Shown piece by piece: positions 1 through 11,837 of a stretch of 64,000 nt of DNA (its first letter is position 1; each line of letters opens with the position of its first letter). Location of the stretch: contig NC_134398.1 in the NCBI RefSeq assembly GCF_050003625.1, positions 24,521,211 to 24,585,210 of the forward strand. Reading direction: 5' to 3'. The DNA is from Haematobia irritans (taxonomy: Eukaryota; Arthropoda; Insecta; Diptera; Muscidae). A program made the position numbers and the translations under genes. The notes under the pieces were generated by a model. That model did no database searches. It was not told the DNA's origin and saw nothing but the letters and a program-made list of their open reading frames with translations.

Positions 1-297
1 TTTCTATAGAAATAAAATTTAGACAAAATTTTCTATAGAAATAAAATTTTGATAAAATATTCTATAGAAATAAAATTTTGACAAAATTTCCTATAAAAAT
101 AAAAGTTTCACAAAATATTCTATAGAAGTATAATTTTGACAAAATTTCCAATAAAAATAATATTTTTATAGATATAAAATTTTGGCATAATTTTCTATAG
201 ATATAAAATTTTGACAAAATTTTCTATAGAAATAAAATGTTTACAAAATTTTCTATAGATATAAATTTTTGACAAAATTTTCTATAGAAATTGTGTT
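1..297 (+). repeat. 29-bp minisatellite array, block 1 (enters from left edge)
   Basis: About ten diverged copies of the window's dominant 29-bp unit. The unit has a perfect 12-bp palindrome, TTTCTATAGAAA, followed by TAAAATTTTGACAAAAT, in which AAAATTTT is also self-complementary. I call this orientation plus. The array is already running at base 1, so its left end lies outside the window. It stops near 297, where sequence beginning GTGTTTTTGACTATGG takes over. Confidence 0.93.
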
Positions 298-1700
298 TTT
301 GACTATGGCTTTTACAAAATCGAGATTTTCTTCCCGCATGAACTTGTCTGTTTGCCAAATTTGTAAAAGACTTTTAGCAAATAAGTTTGTTATAAACTTT
401 TTCAAAATATTAAAATATTTTATGAAAACTATTGTACCATAAATCTGATATCGGCTAAGATACGTCTACACAAAAGGTACTACAATTACTCGCGGGGGTA
501 CTGCGGTGAAAAAGTATTGAAAAAAGTACTGTAGTACTGCATTTTCCATCCCTGGTCTAAGGATCTACTTTGTCATAAATTATCATTTGATAATACTAAG
601 TACGGCGTATTTTTTCTTCTATGCCAAAGTGTGTCATTGTTCGAGAAAATGAAATTTATGAGTGTATTTATTAGGGCTTTAAAAGAATTTAACATTTGTT
701 TGTATAAATAATATGCCTTGTAAATTAATTGCTTAGTCTGTAAGGAACTTTGTGTTTCCATTGACTTAAATAAATAAATAATATAAATAATGCTTGGGAC
801 GCCAAAATAGACAACAGAAGTCAATATTTTGTTCACGCATAAAGCGGTGGCGTGGAGAGTACCGCACTTTTCTTTTTTCTTATATGCAATAATTGTCTAT
901 AAAACAAACGCATATAAGAAAAAAAATTGCGGGATTTTCTAACTTTCTTATAGATATTGCAACATATATATGTTTAATCGAAAATTCTAAATTAATATAT
1001 ACTTGAAACCACATATATTATTTTTATGAAACATTGATGTCGGAAACATAATATATTTGAACATATTAACATATGTGTCCCAAACATCTTATGTTAATTT
1101 GGGAACATTATATTTTTGCACTTAAATATATTGTGTTTAAAAAATTTCAGCCCGAAACATATTTTGCTGACAAAGGAATATATGAAACACATATTCTTCT
1201 ATCCATGCTGTTTTCCCAAAAACGTTAAAAATGTTTATTTTATTTCACTATATATTTTTCTTTGTGCGTGTAAATCCTTTTTGAAAATAGCGTTTGTTAA
1301 ATTCGAAAGCATTGTTATGTTTTTTTTTTTTCTTCTTCTTCTTTTTGTTATATTGCACTGTTCAGCATTTTTTAACAACTTTTTACTTCTTTAATGGAAT
1401 ATATCGTACGAACTATGATCGAAACTGGAAAAGTCAATATATACGTACACACTTGTACATAGATGCACTAAACAAATTCATATGCTTTTAGGCTAGATTG
1501 CTTTTGGGATGGGAATATCAACGTATGGGAATAAATAACAAATATTGAAATGAATCAAAATGAAATTTTTCGTAAGAACAAGTTTGTATACAATATGTGG
1601 CATATATTCGGGCGATTTAACTAGGAATATGCATTTTATTCGCAAAACGTTGCTTTTTGTAATATTGAAGTTAACAATCAAACCGAAGATTGAACTAAAA
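298..1700. other. Low-copy AT-rich spacer with no recognisable gene
   Basis: No recognised protein or RNA gene. The longest open frames (87 and 92 codons) are low-complexity and match nothing I know. Positions 862-934 form an imperfect foldback: CCGCACTTTTCTTTTTTCTT on the left faces AAGAAAAAAAATTGCGG on the right across about 25 bases, so this may be a tiny MITE remnant. Positions 960-1250 are rich in AACATAT-type words, like a decayed dispersed repeat, and 1319-1346 is a T-rich run. Likely intergenic or intronic DNA. Confidence 0.5.
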
Positions 1701-4700
1701 TTATTTTTATTGCTATAGAAAATGTTGTCAACATTTTAGTTCTATAGAAAATTTTGTTAACATTTTATTTCTATAGAAAATTTTGTCAAAATTTTATTTC
1801 TATAGGAAATTTTGTCAAAATTTTATTTCTATAGAAAATTGTGTCAAAATGTTATTTCTATACAAAATTTTGTCACAATTTTATTTCTATAGAAAATTTT
1901 GCCAAATTTTATTTCTATAGAAAATTTTGTTAAATTTTTTTTGTAAAGAATATTTTGTCAAAATTTTATTCCTATAGAAAATTTTGTCAAAATTTTAGTT
2001 CTATAGAAAATTATGTCAAAAATTTTATTTCAAAAACAAAATTTTTTTTTCAACACTTTATTTCTATAGAAAAGTTTCTTAAAATTTTATTTCTATAGAA
2101 AATTTTGTAAAAATGTTATTTCTATAGAAAATTTTGTTAACATTTTATTTCTATAGAACATTTGATCAAAATTTTATTTCTATAGAAAATTTTGTCAAAA
2201 TTTCATTTCTACAGGAAATTTTGTTAAAAGTTTATTTCTATAGAAAATTTCAAACCAAAATTGTTTCTATAGTAAATTTTCTCAGCAAATGTCTATAGAA
2301 AAATTCTATCAAAATTTTATTTCTATGGAAAATTTTGCCTAAATTTTATTTCTATAAAAAATGTTGCCAAAATTCTATAGAAATAATATTTTGCCTAAAT
2401 TTTATTTCTATAGAAAATTTTGTCACAATTTTATTTCTATAGAAAATTTTGCCAAATTTTATTTCTATAGAAAATTTTGTTAAATTTTTTTTGTAAAGAA
2501 AATTTTGTCAAAATTTATTCCGGTAGAAAATTTTGTCAAAATTTTAGTTCTATAGAAAATTATGTCACAAATTTTATTTCAAAAACAAAAAATTTTTTTT
2601 TCAACACTTTATTTCTATAGAAAATTTTCTTAAAATTTTATTTCTATAGAAAATTTTGTAAAAATGTTATTTCTATAGAAAATTGTGTTAACATTTTATT
2701 TCTATAGAACATTTGATCAAAATTTTATTTCTATAGAAAATTTTGTCAAAATTTCATTTCTACAGGAAATTTTGTTAAAAGTTTATTTCTATAGAAAATT
2801 TCAAACCAAAATTGTTTCTATAGTAAATTTTCTCAGCAAATGTCTATAGAAAAATTCTATCAAAATTTTATTTCTATGGAAAATTTTGCCTAAATTTTAT
2901 TTCTATAAAAAATGTTGCCAAAATTCTATAGAAATAATATTTTGCCTAAATTTTATTTCTATAGAAAATTTTGCCAAAATTTTATTTCTATAGAAAATTT
3001 TGCCAAAATTTTATTTCTATAGAAAATTTTGCCTAAATTTGATTTCTACAGAAAATTTTGTCAACATTTTATTTCTATAGAAAAGTTTCTAAAAATTTTA
3101 TTTCTATAAAAAATTTTGTCAAAATTTTATTTCCAATAGAAAAATTGCCCAAATTTTATTTCTATAGAAAATTTTAGCATGTTGTCAACCTTTTATTTCT
3201 ATAGAAAATTTTGTCAAAATTTTATTTCTATAGAAAATTTTGGCAACATTTTATTTCTATAGAAAATTTTGTCAAAATTTTATTTCTATAGAAAATTTTG
3301 TAAAAATTTTATTTCAAAATGTTATTTCTATAGAAAATTTTGTCAAAATTTTATTTCTATAGAAATTTTGTTAAAATTTTATTTGCAAAAAAATTTTTAA
3401 TATTTTATTCTATAGACAATTTTGTCAAAATTTAGTATCTATAGAAAATTTTGTCAAAATTTTATTTCTATAGAAAATGTTGTCAAAATTTTATTTCTAT
3501 AGAAAATGTTGTCAAATTTTATTTATATAAAAAATTTTGTCAAAATTTATTTCTACAGAAAATTTTGTTAACATTTTATTTTCAACAGAAATTTTTGTCA
3601 AAATTTTATTTTCAATAGAAAATTTTGTCAAAATTCTATTTTTATAGAATATTTTGTCAAAATTCTATTTTTATATAAAATTTTGTCTACATTTTATTTT
3701 TATAGAAAATCTTGTCAAAAATGTATTTCTATAGAAAATTTTGTCAAAACTTTATTTCTATAGAAAATTTTCGCAAAATTTTATTTCTATAAAAAATTTT
3801 GTCAAAATTTTATTTCTATGGAAAATGTCACAATTTTATTTCTATAGAAAATTTTATTTCTAATAGCAAATTTTCTCATAATTTTATGTCTATAGAAAAT
3901 TTTGGCATAATTTTATTTCTATAGAAAATTTTCTAAAAATTTTATTTCTATAGAAAATTTTGTCAAAATTGTATTTCTACAGAAAATTTTGTCAAAATTT
4001 TATGTCTATAGAAAATTTTTTCATAATGTTATTTCTATAGAAAAATTTGTCAAAATGTTATTTCTATACAAAATTTTATCACAATTTTACTTCTATAGAA
4101 AAATTTGCCAAATTTTATTTCTATAGAAAATTTTGTTAAATTTTATTTGTAAAGAAAATTTTGTCAAAATTTATTGCTGTAGAAAATTTTGTCCAAATTT
4201 TAGTTCTATAGAAAATTATGTCAAAAATTTTATTTCAAAAAAAAAATTTTTTTGTTTCAACATTTTATTTCTATAGAAAATTTTGTAAAAATGTTATTTT
4301 TATAGAAAAATTTGTTAACATTTTATTTCTATAGAACATTTGATCAAAACTTTATTTCTAGAGAAAATATTGTCAAAATTTTATTTCTATAGAAAATTTT
4401 GACAAAATTTTATTTCTATAGAAGATGTTATCAATATTTTATTTCTAAAGAAAATGTTATAAAAAATTTTACTTCCAATGGACAATTTTGTCAAAATTTT
4501 ACTATAGAAAATTTTGCAAAACTTTTTTTCTATAGAACATTTTCTTAAAATTTTATTTCTATAGAAAATTTTTTAAAAACTTTTGTTCCAATAGAAATTT
4601 TAGCAAAATTTTTATTTTTATAGAAAATAAATTTTTTCAATTTTTTTATTTTTATAGAAAATAAATTTTTTCAAAATTTTTGTTTCTATAGAAAATAATT

Positions 4701-5490
4701 TTTTTCAAAAAAAAATTTTTTTTCTATAAAAAATTTTATCAAAATTTTCTTTTCTTTAGAAAATTTTGTCAAAATTTTATTTCTATGGAAAATTTTGTCT
4801 AAATTTTATTTCTATAGAAAATTTTGACTAAATTTTATTTCTATAGAAAATTTTGCCTAAATTTTATTTCTATAGAAAATTTTGTCAACATTTTATTTCT
4901 ATAGAAAATTTTGTCAAAATTTTATTTCCAATAGCAAATTTTGCCAAAATTGTATTTCCAATAGCAAATTTTGCCAAAATTGTATTTCCAGTAGAAAAAT
5001 TTGCCTAAATTTTATTTCTATAGAAAATCTTATGAAAATTTTATTTCTATAGAAAATTTTGACAACATTTTATTTCTATAGAAGATGTTATCAATATTTT
5101 ATTTCTATAGAAAATTTTGTTAAAATTTTATTTCTAAAGAAAATGTTATAAAATTTTACTTCCAATGGACAATTTTGTCAAAATTTTATTATAGAAAATT
5201 TTGGCAAAACGTTTTTTCTATAGAACATTTTCTTTAAATTTTATTTCTATAGAAAATTTTTTAAAAATTTTAGTTCCAATAGAAATTTTAACAAAATTTT
5301 TATTTTTATAGAAAATAAATTTTTTCAAAATTTTTATTTGTATAGAAAATAAATTTTTTTCAAATTTTTTTTTTCTATAAAAAATTGTATAAAAATTTTC
5401 TTTTCTTTAGAAAATTTTGTCCAAATTTTATTCCCAATAGAAAATTTTATCAAAATTTTATTTCCAATAGAAAATTTTGTCAAAATTGTA
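1701..5490 (-). repeat. 29-bp minisatellite array, block 2 (reverse orientation)
   Basis: About 130 units in the reverse orientation (TTTTGTCAAAATTTTATTTC then TATAGAAAA). It contains a tandem duplication of a 19-unit segment. The odd motifs TTTTGTAAAGAA (1941 and 2491), CTCAGCAAATG (2281 and 2831) and CAAACCAAAATTGTTTC recur exactly 550 bp apart, one base short of 19 units. Part of the same segment reappears more diverged near 4080-4340. The segment around 4380-4760 is repeated around 5040-5420, including the GACAATTTTG and GAAAATAAATTTTTTC variants. The right end grades into AATAAATAATAAATAAAAA at about 5485. Confidence 0.93.
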
Positions 5491-6460
5491 TAATAAATAA
5501 TAAATAAAAATTACTTTTGTAAAAGAATTAATTTAAGAATAAGAATTAATTATTGAGAATTAATTTAAATTTATTAAATTACAATAAATTTCTATTTTTA
5601 ATAAAATTAAGCAAAGACTGTAATTTTTTTTTTAATATTTGCCACAGCAAAGAAAAACAATCAATTTAAAAAATTTATAATTAGTTTTCTTATAGCATCT
5701 GTTGTTTTCGCCATTTTTCCAATTATCATTTCAAATAATTCACATTGCTGATGTCAGAATAAAAAACGAATAAATAAAACCCGCAAGCAAACAATTGCGA
5801 AAGACCAGAGATAAAATGGCAGCACTAAAGAGACATTCGACTAAAAGAAAAGCTGCTAGAGCTATAGCTAATGAAACTATAAAATTAAATTGTTCAAAAG
5901 AGATACCGAGAGGGGGGGGGGAGAGAGAAACGTAATAAACATAATAGATATTAACGAAATAAAACAATACAAGGACATGTAGTAGATGGGAAAATGAGCA
6001 AAAAGACGAAGTTATTTAGGAGCTTGAGATGTAATTTATAAATGTAAACGGGCGGGATATGAAATGACCAAATGGCAACAAGAAATGTGGAAAACAAAAA
6101 CCATCAACACTGGACAATTCCAATGTGAAAGAGAATGAGAACAGAAAAACTCCAATCAAACTGCAAATAGAATAAATTCTTCTAAAAGGATACAATAAAC
6201 ATTGAGATGGAAAAAGTCCTCTCCAATCCCCAAAAAAAGAAACTACAGAAAACCGTAACATCATCATATCATGGCCACATACAAAACCATGAAATAGAAA
6301 AATTTACAATGTCATTAATAAAAATCTTATAAGCATATAACACACAGTATATACAAGAATAGTGGGATGTACCGGGAGAAATTTAGACCGCGCCGAATCT
6401 TATGTAGCCAACACCACCATCATCTACTTTTGGACCAATATTTATAGTTCTTTTTTGTTG
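5491..6460. other. Low-copy AT-rich spacer
   Basis: Nothing coding is recognised. An (A)GAATTAATT-rich stretch lies at 5520-5600 and a G8 run at 5911-5920 inside a purine tract. Positions 6384-6415 (CGCCGAATCTTATGTA, then CCAACACCACCAT) resemble the terminal segment of the modular element at 39.5-41.1 kb (CGGCCTGGCCGAA and TACCCTCCACCAT), so this is probably a degraded end of that family. Confidence 0.45.
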
Positions 6461-6600
6461 CACGCAGAGAAAAAATATGATCACCTCAAACATGTCTCAA
6501 GAGCAAAATGTTATTTTTGTATGGTGACCATGGTCACCACCCAAAAATAACATTTTGCTCTTAAAACATGTTTGAGGTGATCATATTCCTTCTCTGGGTG
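6461..6600. mobile_element. Foldback MITE with near-complete palindrome
   Basis: The two halves of this 140-bp segment are almost perfect reverse complements about a centre between 6530 and 6531 (GGTGACCATGGTCACC). Outer arms read CACGCAGAGAA on the left and TTCTCTGGGTG on the right. Inside them GATCACCTCAAACATG pairs with CATGTTTGAGGTGATC, and GAGCAAAATGTTATTTTTG pairs with CAAAAATAACATTTTGCTC. It has no coding capacity. A foldback MITE is the natural reading; the parent transposon is not identifiable here and no clear target duplication is seen. Confidence 0.8.
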
Positions 6601-7040
6601 TGTGTGTGGTAGTACGAAGGTGGTCTTAACGAAGTCTAATTTAGATATGGGTTTATCTGTATCTTATGTCTAAGAACGAATTCGTTTTCTATGGAAAAGT
6701 GTTGCCACTTATTCCGCCGCTGTCCCGAGAAAACTGAACGCGAACTAAATGAAACAGGACCACAAATGTGGGCGACGCTTCAAAATGAATACGAACACTA
6801 CAAAATATAATTGAAGCCTGAAAAATGAACATAAAATAAAATAAATAAAAAAAGTGAGTAAAGTAGAAAGTCGAGCGGGGGCAACTATGACATAATGTTG
6901 CCAGGTGATATTTGATTCTTCCCCCCAAATCTTAAGAAAAAACCCCTAAATTTCCCTGAGGAATGATGGCAAAGCCAAATAATTCAATGTGTAAATCTTT
7001 TAAATCAAATTATTAAAAAAAAAAACGGGTTATAAACTAT
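6601..7040. other. Low-copy spacer
   Basis: Begins with a short (TG)n tract adjoining the foldback MITE. No gene recognised; the 79-codon reverse frame at 6689-6928 is hydrophobic and low-complexity with no domain I know. Ends in an A-rich run just before the modular element at 7041. Confidence 0.4.
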
Positions 7041-8345
7041 GAATAACTAGCGTAACACGGCCCGCTTCGCTGCGTCTTCAAAAGCATATTCCGAGTTGAA
7101 ACCAAATTCGAAAAGATTTGAATTCTTTCAAACAAATCGGACAACTTATTTTTTTTGCCACGTTCCCTGTAATCGGAGAAGGTTAAATTTTGCTCTATTG
7201 TTTTAAAAAGTCGTCGCTTTTTCCGATAAAATATCGACAAACACCGAAGTGAATAGCACCCTCATAAACTTCCCTAAGAATTCCAAGAAAATCTAGAAAC
7301 TCTCCTTCAAGTATGGGGCAAGGAGAAGGTTCCCTCCCCGTCGAAATAACCAAACAACAGGTACTCCACATTGATTTCATAACTTTCCCCCAAGGGAAAG
7401 ATAACTTGAGAATTTTGGTTATTTTTTTCGTTTAAGAGGAGGTCCCCCCCTCCCCGACCAAATATCGAAAAGTGATGTAGCGTATCTTTTGTAAACGTCC
7501 CAGAAAATGTCAAACTATAAGCCGAGTTTTCAAAAAGCAGGGCAAGGAACGGCCCCTCTTCCCGTCCAAATATCATAAAATCAGGTACCCAATAGTAATT
7601 TCATAACCTCTCCCCACTTCCTCTGTAAATTTCAAGTAAAATGGAAAAGTTTAATTGTTTCTCTGTATGTACTTAAAGAGAAGCGGATGTCTCCCTATTC
7701 CCTCCGACCAATAAAATAAAAAATCAGAAACCTTATATAAATTTCATAACCTCACCCTGTTTTCCGTAAAATTTCAGTCGGAGAATTTTAGTTTTGCTTT
7801 CACTGTACTGTAAAAAAAAGTCGGGCAAAGGGGAGGTCCCCAACCCGACTCACCCACTCGAAAAATAAAGTATCCGTTCTTTGTCTAGACGCCTCCTTCA
7901 ACCTTCTCTGAAAATTTCAAGCAAACCGGATAATTTTTTTACAAGTTTCCAATAGTCGGGCAAGGGGGAGGTCCCCCTCCCCGTCCACATACGAACACAT
8001 CAGGTATCCCATATTAATTTCATAACCTCACCGCATGTTCTCTGTAAATCTCACGTAATTTAGAGAATTTTAGTTTCTTCACTGTCGGACGAAGGAGAGG
8101 TCCCCTTCCGCTACCAAATATCGAAAAATAAAGTAGCGGATCTTTGTCTAGGTGCTAACCACAACTTTGGTCCAATTTTCAAAAAGTCGGACAAAGGGGA
8201 CCAGGTGTCACAAAATGAGGTACCCTATTTTCACCACATGAGCGCCCCCAAACGATCTCTGAAAGTTTCAAGTATATCGGTTTAGCAGTTTCCGAGCTTA
8301 CACGGAACATACAAATAAACAAACCTATTTTGGATTTTATACATA
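7041..8345 (-). mobile_element. Degenerate modular repeat element (GGTCCCC modules)
   Basis: Built from decayed tandem modules of about 120-135 bp. Each holds a G-rich core (AGTCGGGCAAGGGGGAGG, then TCCCCCTCCCCGTCC) followed by AATTTCATAACCTCACC and a CTCTGTAAATTTCAAG segment. Cores are visible near 7320, 7440, 7550, 7830, 7970 and 8100. The left border is CTAGCGTAACACGGCCCGCT and the right border is near 8345, after a TTCCGAGCTTACACGGAACAT motif. On the reverse strand it follows a reverse transcriptase remnant, so it could be that element's 3' region or an independent insertion next to it. No protein-coding capacity. The family name is unknown to me. Confidence 0.6.
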
Positions 8346-8359
8346 TAGAAGATAGATAT

Positions 8360-8749
8360 TTAACATTGTTCTGCGACTTTCCAAGATTCAAACGAAATTT
8401 ATATGATGATAAAGATTGGCAATCCCAGCCTCAGTGTCGAAGGCAGAATAAAAGAAATTGCTTCCGTACAGATTCTTTCTTGTTTGAGTGGATGGTGCAA
8501 TATGGATTCCAAATTATGGAACCATATTTACTCAAGATTGCTTCGTACTAATAAAGTGTATAGGGTCGTGGTAATTGAGTAATCTCTAAACTCTTCACTC
8601 CAACGTTTCATAAATCCGAGAGTAACATATGCTTTACCAATGGCCATAGATATTTGTTGGCGGAAGTTCAGACGCTGATCCATTAACAATCCAAGATCCT
8701 TATAAGAATCAACTGCTTCCTGCTTGGTAGAACCGACAATAGCACTCAT
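8360..8749 (-). pseudogene. Non-LTR retrotransposon reverse transcriptase remnant
   Basis: The reverse strand from 8749 reads KDLGLLMDQRLNFRQQI, then KAYVTLGFMKRWSEEFRD and LYTLLVRSNLE. This matches the conserved region just after the catalytic palm in jockey-like non-LTR reverse transcriptases (family pattern: DLGV..D..L.F..H, LGF..R, LYTSLVRP.LEY). At 8528 a stop and frameshift interrupt it. In another frame the homology resumes as YGSIIWNPY, then ESVRKQFLLFCLRH, stop, and KFRLNLGK. It is therefore a disabled fragment lacking the fingers, catalytic YxDD and endonuclease domain. The upstream side is cut off by the modular repeat at 8750. Its role in life would have been reverse transcription of its own RNA. 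Confidence 0.75.
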
Positions 8750-9315
8750 ATAAACCGATCCTCAGATTTGGCTTGCGGAGCCTCGTGGAAGAGCAAAATT
8801 CATCCGATTCGGTTGAAATTTGCTACGTGGTATTAGTATATGGCCGATTTGGCTTGCGGAGCCTCTAAGAGAAGCCAATTTCATCCGATCCGGCTGAAAT
8901 TTGGTACATGGTGTTAGTATATGGTCGCTAATGACCATGCAAAAATTGGTCTAAATCGGTCCATAATCATATGTAGCCCCCCAATAAACAGATCCCCAGA
9001 TTTGACCTCCGGAGCCTCGTGGAAGAGCAAAATTCATCTGATTCGATTAAAATTTGGTACGTGATGTTAGTATATGGTCGCTAATTACCATGCAAAAATT
9101 GGTCCATATCGGTCCATAATTATATGTAGCCCCCATATAAACCGATCCCCAGAGTTGACCTCCGGAGCCGCTTGGAAGAGCAAAATTCATCTGATTCGGT
9201 TAAAATTTGGTACGTGATGTTAGTATATGGTCTCTAACAACCATGTCGGAATTGGTCCATTTCGGTCCATAATTATATATAGCCCCCAGATAAACTGATC
9301 TCCAAATTTGACCTA
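8750..9315 (+). mobile_element. Fragment of the 150-bp-module repeat (element A)
   Basis: About four modules of the same type as at 39,533-41,117: CCCCATATAAACCGATCCCC, then AGATTTGACCTCCGGAGCC, an AAATTTGGTACGTG segment and TTAGTATATGGTC. Module starts lie near 8748, 8986, 9130 and 9283. Neither end of the full element is present. The right edge is an abrupt stop at TA (9314-9315), where the mariner-like element begins, so that transposon appears to have inserted into this older repeat. Confidence 0.8.
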
Positions 9316-10354
9316 ATGGGTGATACGGTCAAAATTTGGTCAATATAAACTTGACGTATTTCTTTCAATTTTGCATTTAAAAAACCTGAACACCCCTCAT
9401 TTTGAAGGTGTGTGTGTGTAGAATGTTGCTCCTATTTTGATTTTGCAATTCACTCTTCAGTTGTCAAAATGCCGTCCAAGCAAGAAGAGCAGCGTATCAA
9501 AATTTTGTTCGCGCATCGCGAAAATCCGAGCTACTCGCACGCAAAGCTGGCAAAATCGCTAAAAGTTGCCAAATCAACCGCTACAAATGTAATTAAAGTG
9601 TTTGGGGAACGTTTGTCGACAGCCAGGAAGTCTGGATCGGGGGGAAATCGAAAACCGGAAGCCGCTGAGACGACAAAGAGAGTTGCCGGTAGTTTCAAGT
9701 GAAACCCTAACCGCTCTCTCCGAGATGCCGCATATCGAGATGGGTGTATCGCCTACAACCGTGCATCGAGCCAAAAAACGAGCCGGACTATCGACTTACA
9801 AGAAGGTAGTGACTCCAAATCGCGATGATAAACAAAATACGACGGCCAAAGCGCGATCCCGGAGGCTGTACACGACGATGCTGACGAAGTTTGATTGCGT
9901 GGTAATGGACGACGAAACCTACGTCAAAGCCGACTACAAGCAGCTTCCGGGACAGGAGTTTTATACGGCAAAAGGAAGGGGAAAGGTAGCAGAAATTTTC
10001 AAGCACATAAAACTGTCAAAGTTCGCAAAGAAATATCTGGTTTGGCAAGCCATCTGTACCTGTGGCTTGAAAAGCAGCATTTTCATAGCTTCCGGGGCTG
10101 TCAACCAAGAAATTTACGTGAAAGAGTGTTTGAATAAACGTCTGCTGCCTTTCCTGAAGAAACACGGTTGTTCCGTACTGTTTTGGCCGAATTTGGCATC
10201 TTGCCATTACGGTAAAAAGGCCATGGAGTGGTACGCCGCCAGCAACGTGCAGGTGGTTCCCAAGCACAAGAACCCTCCCAACACGCCAGAGCTCCGCCCA
10301 ATTGAGAAATACTGGGCTATTGTCAAGCGAAACCTAAAGAAGACCAAAAAAACT
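9316..10354 (+). mobile_element. ITmD37E-like mariner element, 5' part, truncated by gap
   Basis: A Tc1/mariner-superfamily DNA transposon entering just after a TA dinucleotide at 9314-9315, the usual target of this superfamily. The first about 150 bp (from GGGTGATACGGTCAAAATTT) is the probable left terminal region. The transposase frame follows from 9469. The right end is missing because an assembly gap starts at 10355. GC content and codon texture are clearly richer than in the surrounding AT-rich repeats, consistent with a younger insertion. The left inverted repeat cannot be proved without the lost right end. Confidence 0.75.
9469..10354 (+). pseudogene. DD37E mariner-like transposase, inactivated
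   Basis: The start at 9469 gives MPSKQEEQRIKILFAHRENP, then a helix-turn-helix (YSHAKLAKSLKVAKSTATNV) and a GSGGN linker. A TGA at 9700-9702 follows SFK. The family-like reading continues after it (NPNRSLRDAA) and must then shift frame near 9730-9745 to give GVSPTTVHRAKKRAGLSTYK. The catalytic core is next: VMDDETYVKAD (first Asp at 9908), FWPNLASCHY (second position at 10190) and PELRPIEKYWA (Glu at 10304). The second position and the Glu are separated by 37 residues, the spacing of the ITmD37E family known from mosquitoes and other insects. The second acidic residue is Asn instead of Asp, so catalysis would be lost even without the stop and frameshift. The enzyme would cut and paste its own element in the nucleus. 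The C-terminus is lost in the gap. Confidence 0.88.
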
Positions 10355-10454
10355 NNNNNNNNNNNNNNNNNNNNNNNNNNNNNNNNNNNNNNNNNNNNNN
10401 NNNNNNNNNNNNNNNNNNNNNNNNNNNNNNNNNNNNNNNNNNNNNNNNNNNNNN
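10355..10454. other. Assembly gap, exactly 100 N
   Basis: One hundred undetermined bases, a common placeholder for a gap of unknown size. It separates two different mariner-like transposase families, so the continuous reading frame across it is an artefact. The missing DNA should hold the right end of the first element and the left end and N-terminal half of the second. Confidence 0.99.
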
Positions 10455-11095
10455 CGCTTTTTTATCGACAAATTTTGTTCAGCGATGAGGCTCATTTCTG
10501 GTTGAATGGCTACGTAAATAAGCAAAATTGCCGCATTTGGAGTGAAGAGCAACCAGAAGCCGTTCAAGAACTGCCCATGCATCCCGAAAAATGCACTGTT
10601 TGGTGTGGTTTGTACGCTGGTGGAATCATTGGACCGTATTTTTTCAAAGATGCTGTTGGACGCAACGTTACGGTGAATGGCGATCGCTATCGTTCGATGC
10701 TAACAAACTTTTTGTTGCCAAAAATGGAAGAACTGAACTTGGTTGACATGTGGTTTCAACAAGATGGCGCTACATGCCACACAGCTCGCGATTCTATGGC
10801 CATTTTGAGGGAAAACTTCGGAGAACAATTCATCTCAAGAAATGGACCGGTAAGTTGGCCACCAAGATCATGCGATTTGACGCCTTTAGACTATTTTTTG
10901 TGGGGCTACGTCAAGTCTAAAGTCTACAGAAATAAGCCAGCAACTATTCCAGCTTTGGAAGACAACATTTCCGAAGAAATTCGGGCTATTCCGGCCGAAA
11001 TGCTCGAAAAAGTTGCCCAAAATTGGACTTTCCGAATGGACCACCTAAGACGCAGCCGCGGTCAACATTTAAATGAAATTATCTTCAAAAAGTAA
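10455..11095 (+). CDS. Second mariner-like transposase, C-terminal half (partial)
   Basis: An open frame of about 213 codons from the gap edge to TAA at 11093-11095, without internal stops. It holds the whole catalytic region: FSDEAHFWLNG (first Asp at 10484), MWFQQDGATCHTARD (second Asp at 10763) and PPRSCDLTPLDYFLWG (third Asp at 10874). The last two Asp residues have 36 residues between them, so this is a DDD mariner-type enzyme and not the DD37E type upstream. The C-terminus (MDHLRRSRGQHLNEIIFKK) is typical of insect copies often annotated as transposable element-derived DDE proteins. The DNA-binding N-terminus is lost in the gap, so completeness is unknown. The visible part looks intact and could be a recently active copy. 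Confidence 0.88.
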
Positions 11096-11585
<490 letters not shown>

Positions 11586-11601
11586 ATTTGATTCCTTTCT
11601 T

Positions 11602-11837
11602 AAGGTGAGTACTAAGTTCGAGTTTAGCCGCTAATTTTAACTAAAGTGAAAACTAAAGCAGTAAAAAAAGTCATAAAATTATACATATTTGTTGCAGATT
11701 TCATTATAACTTGATGGGGAAATATCCCAAAGCAAATTTTCACAAAGTTTGTATTCCTTAAAATGAATTATTAAAGAAAAGTAATCGTGAAAAAAATGAC
11801 GATTTTAGCGGCTAAACTCGAACTTAATACTAACCTT
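11602..11837. mobile_element. 236-bp MITE with long inverted termini
   Basis: The left terminus AAGGTGAGTACTAAGTTCGA, then GTTTAGCCGCTAATTTT, is matched by the right terminus read in reverse (AAGGTTAGTATTAAGTTCGA, then GTTTAGCCGCTAAAATCG). That gives about 35 bp of inverted repeat with a few mismatches. The 160-bp interior is AT-rich with no coding capacity. The target duplication is not clear, so the superfamily is undecided. Confidence 0.78.

Noticed and set aside
9602..11095. A single 497-codon transposase
   Set aside because: It crosses a 100-N gap joining two different transposase families, and its first codons are out of frame with the true N-terminus at 9469.
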